Of a DNA stretch of 64,000 bases, positions 31,331-42,893 are shown in pieces. The notes beneath the pieces were generated by a model that saw only the letters and a program-made list of their open reading frames with translations, was not told where the DNA came from and did no database searches. Source of the stretch: Malurus cyaneus samueli (Eukaryota; Chordata; Aves; Passeriformes; Maluridae); NCBI GenBank assembly GCA_009741485.1, contig CM019219.1:30267218-30331217 (forward strand). The letters are read 5' to 3'. The position numbers were made by a program, and so were the translations under genes. The first letter of the stretch is position 1, and the number at the start of each line of letters is the position of its first letter.

Positions 31331-33689
31331 CTATTCCTTCATTTTTGTTGCCAAATTCTCAGTAGCTAAAACCCAACTCTTTTTAAAATCAAACGGACAA
31401 CACAGGGGGATCTTCCCATGGAATGCTGTCACGGCTCTCCCCAGCCAGCGTTCTTTGATGGCTCCTGCCCAGGCAGCACAAATGGAAAACTCCTCTGGAG
31501 CTGTTTTTTTCCCCCTGGTGCCTTCTCTTCCTGCCCCTGCTCTGAGCCTGTGCATTCCCTGGGAACTGGAAGCAGCGGATCCTGGCGTGGGTGTTGTGCT
31601 CATGGTTATGGCATTGCGAGGGAGAGCGGGAGCTGATAAAGCCCCACATCCAATCCCAGCCTGCAGGGAGCTGGGCTGGCAGCATCAGTAATCTGGAGTG
31701 CAACACCTGATTGGGGAAAGAGATCTAAAATTCCATCTCTGGAGCCCTTTTAGCGGGGCTGGGAGATGCTGGCTGGCAGGGAATGAATGGGAAGTGTTCA
31801 GCTCAGTGAGTGGGAATCTCAGGATTCACTGGGCTGGCTGTGCTCATCCAGGAGCTGAACCCTTGCCCTTTGGGGGATTTTGTTCTCACTGGTGCATTTC
31901 TGTCCCAGATACAATCACCCTCCTCCCACCACGGCTGCCATGGCCGAGGCAGGGCTGCTGGAAGGATTCAGTGCCCTCATCCTCTGCTTTTGATATTTGT
32001 TCCACTATTTCCAGCCCTATCTCTCTTCACTCCCCGGCCCAGCGTGCTCACTCCTGCCCTGGTTCTTTGCTGTCCTTCTCACATTTCTCCACAGCGCTTC
32101 GTCCTTCACTTTTAACCTCCCTGCACCAGGAAAAAAACCCTAGAGCTGGAGCTGCTCTAAACGAGCCCAGTTTGTGACTCAGACATCTTCCCAGCAGCTT
32201 TTTAATTGCATTACCTGGCTGTAAATGTTTTTTTTCAGCCCAATTTGCTGGTGCTTTAATAAAACTTGCTAAGCTCACTCCACCAGATGTGTTTTGCATT
32301 AGGCTCCTGTGTGTTGGCATTTGTTTGTCTTGCCTTAATTTCTCCAGGAATTTCAGTGGCAGCTCACACACCCCAAAGGACGTGAAGGATTGATGTCAGG
32401 CTGACACAGTTACCTGTAGGATTTCATTTACCTGCTAAAAATCCTGGTGGAGTGTTTGTCTTTCTCTGGCTCTCCAAATGTTTTTTTTTCTTAATTCAGA
32501 ACTCACCAAAGATCGAGAGCAGAGCAAACATAGTGATCCTTTGGCCCATATTTTACTGAAAATTTAAAAAAACAGTGTGTGAAGACCTGAGCCACTCTGT
32601 TTTCCAGTGTTTTGGCTGTCCATAATGCATGTCCCACTCTGGGTTTTCTCTGCTCAGGTGCTGACCCAGCAAATACTTTTGTATCAGCGATTTGCTCAAT
32701 ATTTTCCTTCCAAGACTGCTGTGACCCTGAGTTTACTGCCCCATCATGTGACTCTTCCTGCCCCCTTCAACTAATGGGAATTAAGCGGGATTTGGGCAGT
32801 GTTTACTGTGATGCTGATGGGCAGGAGGCTTTTCTTTCCAGCCCATGCTGCCTCCTCTTTTTTTTTTTTTTTTTTTTTTTATGTTACAGCCTTTTTCCTT
32901 AGTCTGAGGTACCTGGCCCTGGGGAGCAGGGGTCGTTTTTTGGCCTGGAGAACACCAGGATTGCCATGAACCTCTTGCTGAGCCCATGAGGATGTCCTGG
33001 GTGGTTTTCTCTGCCCTTTTCTCCCCGCTGCTCCCATCTCAAACACATTTCTCTCCATCCACACCCTAAGGGGCAGATTTCATGAGCAGGATTTGAGGGG
33101 AAAGCTGAGGTGCTGCTTCAGGCTGCTTCTGCTCCCAGCAAAAGCTGCTTGAGCCCGGTACTCCAAATGAAACTTGAGGAATGATTTCCCAATGTGGGGG
33201 AAGCATTTTCCATGGACATGATCCTGGTTTAGCTTTTCAGGCCCAACCCAAGGTTAATGGGATAATTACAGCTGATTTATGTGCTCAGGCATCACTTCCA
33301 TCCCAGACAAACGTTCCTGGAGAAGGAAATGCCATCCCATCACTGGGTGATCTTTAAAACCTCCAGGTGGTCGCTCACTTTTGCCTTCCCAAACCAGGTT
33401 TTAGCTCGTAGCTGTCTCCAGGGTCAGGACTGTGTTTGTCAGGGCAATAAAACAGACCCCAGCACACCCAAAGAAATGAGAATTTACTGATCTTCAACTG
33501 AGAAATGTCCAGGAGGTTAGACACAGATTTGTCTTGGGAAGTGTGCTTCACATTCAGGAGCACTGGAGGGAAAATCAGGCTTGAAATGAGGAATGGTGCT
33601 GGGTGTCTTTGGGACTTGGAGCTTTGGCATCTCCCAAATCAGATCAAGCCTTGTGTGGGATTTTATTCGTCTCCACAATTCTGGGGGGT

Positions 33690-33945
33690 TTGGCTCTGGT
33701 CCCAGGGAACAGGGAGGAAAAGGGGAATGGCTTTCAGGCTGGGCCAGAGCAGGTTCAGATGAGATATCAGGGAAATTCCTGCCTCAAAGAGTGCTCAGGA
33801 CCTGGAAGGGGCTGCCCAGGGAAGAGGTGGAGTCAGAGCCCTGGGGGAGTCCAAACCTGGGGCTGTGGCACTTGGGGACACGGGTAGAGGTGGCCTTGGC
33901 AGTGCGGGGAATGGCCTGACTCAGCTCCAACCTTTAGGGATTCTC
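33690..33945 (+). mobile_element. Diverged CR1 LINE fragment
   Basis: Contains the CR1-typical order 'ttcctgcctcaaagagtgc', 'ggggctgcccagggaagagg' and 'tggagtc', then a gap-ridden tail. The mirrored copy is at 36415-36670. It is older or less canonical than the other CR1 pieces. Confidence 0.65.
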
Positions 33946-34804
33946 TGTGAAAGGTGAAACCCCAAATCCAAAACCCTGGCCTGATGGTAACAGAACTGTT
34001 GAAGCTGGGCTGTTTCTCCTGGGTTTTTTTTTCAAAAATCTTTCTGTAATTTTCCAGTTTGAAAGAGCTTGGCACAGCAGGTGTGGTGCAGGAAAAGAAA
34101 GGGTTTGGTACCATGGGGGAGAGCCAGGGCTGGATTTGGTCTGGACAGAAGCATTCCTGTGAATCCAGTGTTGATGCTGGATGGGTTTTATGCCACCTCC
34201 TGGGAGGGAAAGGGAGGAAAGCACAGCCTGAACCCACAGATTATTTCAGCTTCATCTCCCACGGGGCTGGAAATGTTTGATACTTACAGTGGCAGCAGAG
34301 CCACATCTGTGACTGTGACTCGGGGTAAAACCCTGACAGAAGCAGGGGACAGTCCCTCAATTCAGTGCTGGGGAGTGGCTAAAAAAATCCCAAAAAAACT
34401 GGAGCCTCCTTGCCAGGGAACGGAGGGAGGGAGCAGCCAGAGGAATGAAAAAACGCTTTCAGCTCTGCCTCTCCACCCTCTGCCCTCATCAAAGGCCTCC
34501 CAGAGCAGAAATCCCTAAACAGGAGGCTTGAATAAGGTTTGTACAGAGCCAGAGGTGCCCTCTGGGTAACCACAGCACCCTCCCAGGAGCTGGGGTGGAA
34601 AGCCAGAGGTGGCCCCAGCACAGCGGCACCGGGGGCTGCTGAAAGGCTGCGCTGTTCCCACTTTGGTATTTCTGTCGGTGAAACCCTGGGGAAAGATTCC
34701 TGGGGGAAGCTGCCAAAGCCCCAAACCCAGCAGGAAGCCGGGAGAGGCATCTCCTGTGTGCTGACATGCAGAGCTTGGCCCTGGAAAATATCTTGGCACA
34801 GCTC

Positions 34805-35550
34805 CTGGAAAAAAAAAAAAAAAAAAAACAAACCCAGAACAAACCCTGACTTCCCAAAGCACTCAGATCTACAGATAAAGCCAAGCTTTGCAAAGATCTC
34901 TGATTTTCAAAAGCAGGAATGCAATTTCCAGGCAGAAGTGGTATTGATTGGTCAGCAGAGCAGCAAATGCTGAGCATGGAGTGCTAAATTATGGGAAAAG
35001 AATGATCCAGGAGGCCCACTAGGATGGGGAATTTAAGTAAATTGGGATTTTATTTTTTTTTTTACCTCTCAAGTTTGTATTTTTGTAGGAGATGCTCAGG
35101 ACAGGGGGTAAATAATGTTTTTAAAACAAATCACACTCAAGCAGATTAAGTGACAAATAAATCAATCCTCAGGTGTAACCTCCCAGTACCCAATTACTTA
35201 GTGGTACAAAATCCCCACCAGGAGGTGAAATTGGAGGTGGGAACCCCAAATCCAAAATCCAGCCCACAGATGAGACAAATTCTGTTATCTTCTGCTCCCA
35301 AAGTGGAGGAAACCCACGGATTCTGCCCCCATCACTTCTCCTATTTAAAGGCTTCACCACAGCCCTCCCAGCTGAAGGAAATTTTGAGATTTTCCAGGAG
35401 AATTCACCTCACCTGGATGATTCCTTGGTGAGAGAGGAAACCTCAATCATTTCCACATCATCTTGGGGAAAATCTCAGGCATTCCTTAAATTTCTCTTCA
35501 TTAACCCGTCCCAGTCCTTCATAGTGTAAAGCAATGCTTGTTATCAACAC
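34805..35550 (+). repeat. Block S, copy 2, spacer of inverted duplication 2
   Basis: An A run at 34810-34828 is followed by the same sequence as 21116-21795. It is the only unduplicated DNA between the two arms of duplication 2, and on both sides the arms begin with the same 'agagctgtgcc' type word. Confidence 0.85.
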
Positions 35551-36414
35551 CAGAGCTGTGCCAAGATATTTTCCAGGGCCAAGCTCTGCATGTCAGCACA
35601 CAGGAGATGCCTCTCCCAGCTTCCTGCTGGGTTTGGGGCTTTGGCAGCTTCCCCCAGGAATCTTTCCCCAGGGTTTCACCGACAGAAATACCAAAGTGGG
35701 AACAGCACAGCCTTTCAGCAGCCCCCGGTGCCGCTGTGCTGGGGCCACCTCTGCTTCCACCCGAGCTCCTGGGAGGGTGCTGTGGTTACCCAGAGGGCAC
35801 CTCTGGCTCTGTGCAAACCTTATTCAAGCCTCCTGTTTAGGGATTTCTGCTCTGGGAGGCCTTTGATGAGGGCAGAGGGTGGGGAGGCAGAGCTGAAAGC
35901 GTTTTTTCATTCCTCCGGCTGCTCCCTCCCTCCGTTCCCTGGCAAGGGAGGCTCCAGTTTTTGGGATTTTTTTAGCCACTCCCCAGCACTGAATTGAGGG
36001 CTGTCCCCTGCTTTCTGTCAGGGTTTTACCCCGAGTCACAGTCACCAGATGTGGCTCTGCTGCCACTGTAAGTATCAAACATTTCCAGCCCCGTGGGAGA
36101 TGAAGCTGAAATAATCTGTGGGTTCAGGCTGTGCTTTCCTCCCTTTCCCTCCCAGGAGGTGGCATAAACCCATCCAGCATCACACTGGATTCACAGGAAT
36201 GCTCTGTCCAGACCAAATCCAGCCCTGGCTCTCCCCCACCGTACCAAACCCTTTCTTTTCCTGCACCACCACCTGCTGTGCCAAGCTCTTTCAAACTGGA
36301 AAATTACAGAAAGATTTTGAAAAAACTCAGGAGAAACAGCCCAGCTTCAACAGTTCTGTTACCATCAGGCCAGGGTTTTTGGACTTGGGGGTTTATCTTT
36401 CACAGAGAATCCTA

Positions 36415-36670
36415 AAGGTTGGAGGCTGAGTCAGGCCATTCCCCAGCACTGCCAAGGCCACCTCTAACCCGTGTCCCCAAGTGCCACAGCCCCAGGTTTG
36501 GACTCCCCCAGGGCTCTGACTCCACCCCTTCCCTGGGCAGCCCCTTCCAGGCCCTGAGCACTCTTTGAGGCAGGAATTTTCCCTGATATCTCATCTGAAC
36601 CTGCTCTGGCCCAGCCTAAGGCCGTTTCCCCTTGTCCTGTCCCTGTTCCCTGGGACCAGAGCCCGACCCC
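36415..36670 (-). mobile_element. Diverged CR1 LINE fragment (mirror copy)
   Basis: Reverse complement of 33690-33945 with several substitutions. Confidence 0.6.
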
Positions 36671-39004
36671 CCCATAATTCTGGAGAGAATAAAATCCCAC
36701 ACAAGGCTTGATCTGATTTGGGAGATGCCAAAGCTCCAAGTCCCAAAGACACCCAGCACCATTCCTCATTTCAAGCCTGATTTTCCCTCCAGTGCTCCTG
36801 AATGTGAAGCACACTTACCAAGACAAATCTGTTTTTAACCTCCTGGACATTTCTCAGTTGAAGATCAGTAAATTCTCATTTCTTTGGGTGTGCTGGGTCT
36901 GTTTTATTGCCCTGACAAACACAGTCCTGACCCTGGAGACAGCTACAAGCTAAAACCGGGTTTGGGAAGGCAAAAGTGAGCGATCCCTGGAGGTTTTAAA
37001 GATCACCCAGTGATGGGATGGCATTTCCCTTCTCCAGGAACGTTTGTCTGGGATGGAAGTGATGCCTGAGCACATAAATCCAGCTGTAATTATCCCATTA
37101 ACCTTGGGTTGGGCCTGAAAGCTAAACCAGGATCATGTCCATGGAAAATGCTTCCCCCACATTGGGAAATCATTCCTCAAGTTTCATTTGGGAGTACCGG
37201 GCTCAAGCAGCTTTTGCTGGGAGCAGAAGCAGCCTGAAGCAGCACCTCAGCTTTCCCCTCAAATCCTGCTCATGAAATCTGCCCCTTAGGGTGTGGATGG
37301 AGAGAAATGTGTTTGAGATGGGAGCAGCGGGGAGAAAAGGGCAGAGAAAACCACCCAAGGACATCCTCATGGGCTCAGCAAGAGGTTCATGGCAATCCTG
37401 GTGTTCTCCAGGCCAAAAAACGACCCCTGCTCCCCAGGGCCAGGTACCTCAGACTAAGGAAAAAGGGTAACATAAAAAAAAAAAAAAAAAAAAAAGAGGA
37501 GCAGCATGGGCTGGAAAGAAAAGCCTCCTGCCCATCAGCATCACAGTAAAACTGCCCAAATCCCGCTTAATTCCCATTAGTTGAAGGGGGCAGGAAGAGT
37601 CACATGATGGGGCAGTAAACTCAGGGTCACAGCAGTCTTGGGAAGGAAAATATTGAGCAAATCGCTGGATACAAAAGTATTTGCTGGGTCAGCACCTGAG
37701 CAGAGAAAACCCAGAGTGGGACACACATTATGGACAGCCAAAACACTGGAAAACAGAGTGGCTCAGGTCTTCACACACTGTTTTTTTAAATTTTCAGTAA
37801 AATATGGGCCAGAGGATCACTATGTTTGCCTGCTCTCGATCTTTGGTGAGTTCTGAATTAAGAAAAAAAACATTTTGGAGAGCCAGAGGAAGACAAACAC
37901 TCCACCAGGATTTTTAGCAGGTAAATGAAATCCTACAGGTAACTGTGTCAGCCTGACATCAATCCTTCACGTCCTTTGGGGTGTGTGAGCTGCCACTGAA
38001 TTCCTGGAGAAATTAAGGCAAGACAACAAATGCCAACACACAGGAGCCTAATGCAAAACACATCTGGTGGAGTGAGCTTAGCAAGTTTTATTAAAGCACC
38101 AGCAAATTGGGCTGAAAAAAACATTTACAGCCAGATAATGCAATTAAAAAGCTGCTGGGAAGTGTCTGAGTCACAAACTGGGGCTCGTTTAGAGCAGCTC
38201 CAGCTCTAGGGTTTTTTTCCTGGTGCAGGGAGGTTAAAAGTGAAGGAGAAGCGCTGTGGAGAAATGTGAGAAGGACAGCAAAGAACCAGGGCAGGAGTGA
38301 GCAGCTGGGCCGGGGAGTGAAGAGAGATAGGGCTGGAAATGTGGAACAAATATCAAAAGCAGAGGATGAGGGCACTGAATCCTTCCAGCAGCCCTGCCTC
38401 GGCCATGGCAGCCGTGGTGGGAGGAGGGTGATTGTATCTGGGACAGAAATGCACCAGTGAGAACAAAATCCCCCCAAAGGGCAAGGGTTCAGCTCCTGGA
38501 TGAGCACAGCCAGCCCAGTGAATCCTGAGATTCCCATTCACGGAGCTGAACACTTCCCATTCATTCCCTGCCAGCCAGCATCTCCCAGCCCCGCTAAAAG
38601 GGCTCCAGAGATGGAATTTTAGATCTCTTTCCCCAAATCAGGGTTGCACTCCAGATTTACTGATGCTGCCAGCCCAGCTCCCTGCAGGCTGGGATTGGGA
38701 TGTGGGGCTTTATCAGCTCCCTGCTCTCCCTCGCAATGCCATAACCATGAGCACAACACCCACGCCAGGATCCGCTGCTTCCAGTTCCCAGGGAATCACA
38801 GGCTCAGAGCAGGGGCAGGAAGAGAAGGCACCAGGGGGAAAAAAACAGCTCCAGAGGAGTTTTCCATGTGCTGCCTGGGCAGGAGCCATCAAAGGAACGC
38901 TGGCTGGGGAGAGCCGTGACAGCATTCCATGGGAAGATCCCCCTGTGTTGTCCGTTTGATTTTAAAAAGAGTTGGGTTTTAGCTACTGAGAATTTGGCAA
39001 CAAA

Positions 39005-39016
39005 ATGAAGGAATAG

Positions 39017-39051
<35 letters not shown>

Positions 39052-39235
39052 GGAAAAGAGAAGGAGAAGGAGAAGGAGAAGGAGAAGGAGAAGGAGAAGG
39101 AGAAGGAGAAGGAGAAGGAGAAGGAGAAGGAGAAAAGAAAGGAAGAAGGAGAAGGAGAAGGAGAAGGAGAAGGAGAAGGAGAAGGAGAAGGAGAAGGAGA
39201 AGGAGAAGGAGAAAGGAGAAGGAGAAGGAGAAACC
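39005..39235 (+). repeat. Purine-only (GAAGGA)n tract
   Basis: About 230 bases of G and A only, beginning with GGA/GAGGA variants and then regular six-base units. It is about 60 bases longer than its mirror at 31156-31330. Confidence 0.95.
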
Positions 39236-40317
39236 TTCCTGACACATAAATCAGCCACTCCAACATGAAAGATGGGAATCTGAACCTGCTTTTCAATCTC
39301 TGAGTAGAATGTACAATTTAGGGGTCAACCCAGCCCAAAAGGTGCAAGAGACAATGAACAGCAGCAGGAGGAACTGGGGCGGGGTGAGACACAACTGCCC
39401 CAAAACCAAATGATCCCTACAACAGATGTTAGGATGGATTTGACTGCACTGACTCAGCAGAGATTAATCAGCATCAAAATTTCCCAAAAACTGGCCTTCA
39501 GCTGACCCATGACACAATTTCCTCTTCCTTTTCCCACATACTTTTGTGTCTCCAAACATATGGGTTTGAAGTAAGAAATTAATAGTGAGGAGTAAGAAAT
39601 GTCATGTTCCTAATACCCACAGCCAGCCTAACCCATATTTTACAGTACCTTCCCAAAGAAGAATGGGTTGAAGTTGCCACGAGCGATCTCCTATCGAAAG
39701 ATAAAACACTTTGAAATCCTTATTTTTCTAAGTGATTATTTTAATACCACAGGAGGGAGGGACAGATTTCAATTTGGCTTCAACCCTCTCTGCCCCAGCA
39801 GTGCTGGGAAATGTGGGGGAGGAGATTGAAAATGTCAGGGTTTCTGCAGGGGAGACCAATTTCTCCAGTGCATGTGTCCCAAAAGGCAATCCAGCCTTTT
39901 TCCTGGATTGGACACGTAATGATGAACCTGCAGATCAAAGTGAGAAACATCCTCAGGGCACAGAGAGCCCCAGCCCTGGATCATGGGATGAAAGGGAACA
40001 TATGGATTTCACCCTTTGCTTGACACAGATTTCATAGAGCAGCATGAAAATCAATGGGGGAAAAAACCTGACCGTGTTTTCTGCTGCTTTCATTTTCATA
40101 TTTTATCTTTTAAAACTTTTTTGAACTCTGTAGAAGAGAGAAATAAAGCAGCCGAGGAAGTGGCTGCTGTGTATTGATAAAATACATTCTCAGTGTCATT
40201 GCAGAAAAAATTTCCCTCTAAGAAGCGGATTTGAGGATTTTTCCCTCCATGCAGGCTGAAATGGAGCCAGAAAGGCTTTGTGGGAAGGGTAAACACAAAC
40301 TTCAGGAAAAGCAGAAT

Positions 40318-40440
40318 CCCCAGGATGGTTTGGGTGGGAAGGGACCTTAGAGCCCATCCAGTGCCACCCCTGCCATGGGCAGGGACACCTCCCACTGTCC
40401 CAGGCTCCTCAGGGTCTCATCCCACTGCCCCACTGCTGGC
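40318..40440 (-). mobile_element. CR1 LINE 3' end (mirror copy)
   Basis: Minus-strand CR1 tail beginning 'ccccaggatggtttgggtgg' and containing 'ccctgccatgggcaggg'. Confidence 0.9.
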
Positions 40441-41585
40441 CTTCCACCCAAATTCCACACATTTATCACCTCCTTCTCCTGCATTTCCTTGTGGAAAGGC
40501 CACGGGAAGTGTCCAGAGAGGGAACCTGAGGCACAGGGAGGTGCTGCAGCCCTTGCAGCCCATGGTGACAGGACAGAGACCCCACAGCCCCACCCAACCC
40601 ATGGGGCTTTAGGGCTGTGCAGGAGCAGGAAATACCCTGGAATAACCAAACTCTCCCTGTGCTGCTCTGTGACACCTCCAGTCTATGCTGTGTGGGTGTC
40701 CCATGCTCCTCATCCCAGCTTTTCCCTCTCCCAGCCTCCAGTGAGAAGCGCTTCGAGATGGGAACCAAAACCACCCTGGAGATTCCTGCAATCCTGGCCC
40801 TGGTGCTGCCCAGTTTTCCCAGAATAAGGCAACTTCCTGGTGGTTTTCCCACCTTCTCCATTCTCCCTTCCCAAACTCCTCCAAGCCCTCAGAACTTTTC
40901 CCTGTTTCCACAGGCATGGATTTATTTCCTTTGGAACATCAAGGAAACCATGGGCTGGAGCAAGAAGGGGCATTGGATGTGTTTATTTCTTCCAGTTTCC
41001 GGGGTTTTTCTGAAAGTTCTTTTTTTTAAAAGTGTAGCAATTCCCCAAGAGTCTCTCCTTGCCTCTCTTCATGCCCCACAGTCACTTTTGAGATTCCTTA
41101 AAAACAGCCAGAGCCACTTTTGGGCTGCATTTTTAAGGGATCGCTTCCTGCTATTCCTACTAATCCCAGTTCTTAAAAGTTGAATTTTGGCTCAATTATT
41201 ACAAGTACCAACATTTTGCACTGAGCCACTCAGAGGACTTGGGTGTAGATTTTTGGCATCACAGCTTCTCAAGGAATTATTCCTTCCCACTTTTATACAT
41301 CACACAAAATTAATACAGAGCATGGAAACTGAATCACCAAAGAGTTTTAAAAAGTTAAATATTGGCAAAAAGGTGCAGATATACAAAGTGAAATTCTGAG
41401 ATTCAGGATTTGATCCCTTACTACAAACAGCTCAATAGGATTTTATATACATTTTCTTTAAAGCAGAATTCTTTTACTAATTTGTCTCTTTAAATCCTGG
41501 TTTTTACTAGGGAGGATTTTATGGAAACTTCCAAGTAAAATGTAAATGAAAACAACTCAAAACTTCCATTCTGCAGTGCTTGCTG

Positions 41586-41623
<38 letters not shown>

Positions 41624-41648
41624 CAACCTCCTTTAGAGCAGACTTTGT

Positions 41649-41653
41649 NNNNN
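41649..41653. other. Short N run (5 N)
   Basis: Five N inside the right arm of duplication 2, next to the TCAA microsatellite. It is a small unresolved base-call gap. Confidence 0.99.
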
Positions 41654-42893
41654 CACAGTTTCCTCCTGGGTGTTTTATATTAAATAATTCTTGGTTTTCG
41701 CCCCCTGTGGCTGCTGTTTGAGTTTTCCATCACCCCCCAGCCTGTCATGAATTTACTGCCATGAGTTAGATGCTTTCACTCCATTTTAAACATTAAAATG
41801 TCTCCAAACCAGGAAAGCACCAAGAAAAGCACCGGGCATTCTGACATAGAGGAGACAAAAATTCTGACAAAAAGGATATGAAAATTGTGATAAAAATTAT
41901 ACAAAAATTCTGACAAAAGGATAAAAGAGGCCAAATCCAGAGTGAGGCCAAACAGTTTCACACCAAGAAAAGCACTGCCAAATTAATTTGCACTCCTTGG
42001 AGTCAAACAGAAGAGATCGGATCCCGTTATTGGAGAGCTTGTCCCCATCTCTTGTTGCACAAAGGAAGGCTCAGTCCTGACAGAATTTAATCCAAAACTG
42101 AGATTTTTAAATTTAAAATTATCCTAATCCTTGGTTCTCATGGATCCCCCAGGATCATCCCAGCTCCTGCCACCCCCATGGGCTCAGCCTCTCTCCCTCC
42201 TTTTTTAGCATCTTCCTTGTTGGTGGCTGCAGGGTTTTGTTACTAATGGAACAAAAATGCTCCAAGAACACTCATGAGCAAAACAGGGAAAAAAAATTTA
42301 TTGAAAAAAAACAACCCAGTCCTCATCTTTTCCACTCGGGAGGTCAGGGCAGAGGGGAAAGCTCTTTAGGAACCCCTTGCCAACTTCTATTAGAGATTTT
42401 CCAGGATCTGCAGCAGCTCCACAACCAAGGGATATGTTGGGAAGGCTTTTTCCTGAAGTTTCTCATTTGGAAAGAGCAACTCAGAATTTTATTTTAGTCC
42501 TTTCTATCCCATTTGACGCTGAAAGACTTCACCATCCTGGGAGGAGCGGGATTTCACAGGAGAATTACCTTTACTATGGGACAATTCTAACGAAAAATGA
42601 CACCAAAAATTCTCACAAAAAGGAGACAAAAATTCTGATAAAAATTACACAAAAATTCTGACAAAAAGGATATAAAAATGACACCAAAATTCCAACAAAA
42701 AAAGATACAAAAATTCTGACAAAAAGGATGAAAGAGGCCAAATCCAGAGTGAGCAAGGCCAAACAGTTTTGCACCACTATTTCCATATGCCACTTTTAAA
42801 AACGCAGCAGCAAGAAGGACATAGGATCCTTTTTCTCCTCCAAACCCAGTGACATCCACAAGCTGCTGCAGAAAAACAACACAATCCCAACTC

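Larger units (their letters stand above)
27469..34804. repeat. Left arm of inverted duplication 2
   Basis: Reverse complement of 35551-42893. Position sums stay between about 70335 and 70389, so the arms are nearly equal in length. Landmarks are 30364-30576 against 39811-40023 (identical translations), the CTTCTC microsatellite against 39005-39235, and CR1 pieces on both sides. The arms show allele-like differences such as microsatellite length and an insertion of tens of bases near 27.65 against 42.70 kb. No gene is seen in the arm. Confidence 0.92.
35551..42893. repeat. Right arm of inverted duplication 2 (probably the native copy)
   Basis: Mirror of 27469-34804. This arm runs without a break into the clean 43-64 kb sequence, so it is likely to be the true genomic copy. 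It contains CR1 pieces (36415-36670 minus; 40318-40440 minus), the GAAGGA tract (39005-39235), a TCAA microsatellite and a 5-N gap. No gene is seen. Confidence 0.9.

Noticed and set aside
31093..31691. Leucine/serine/phenylalanine-rich ORFs
   Set aside because: Translation of a CTTCTC microsatellite.
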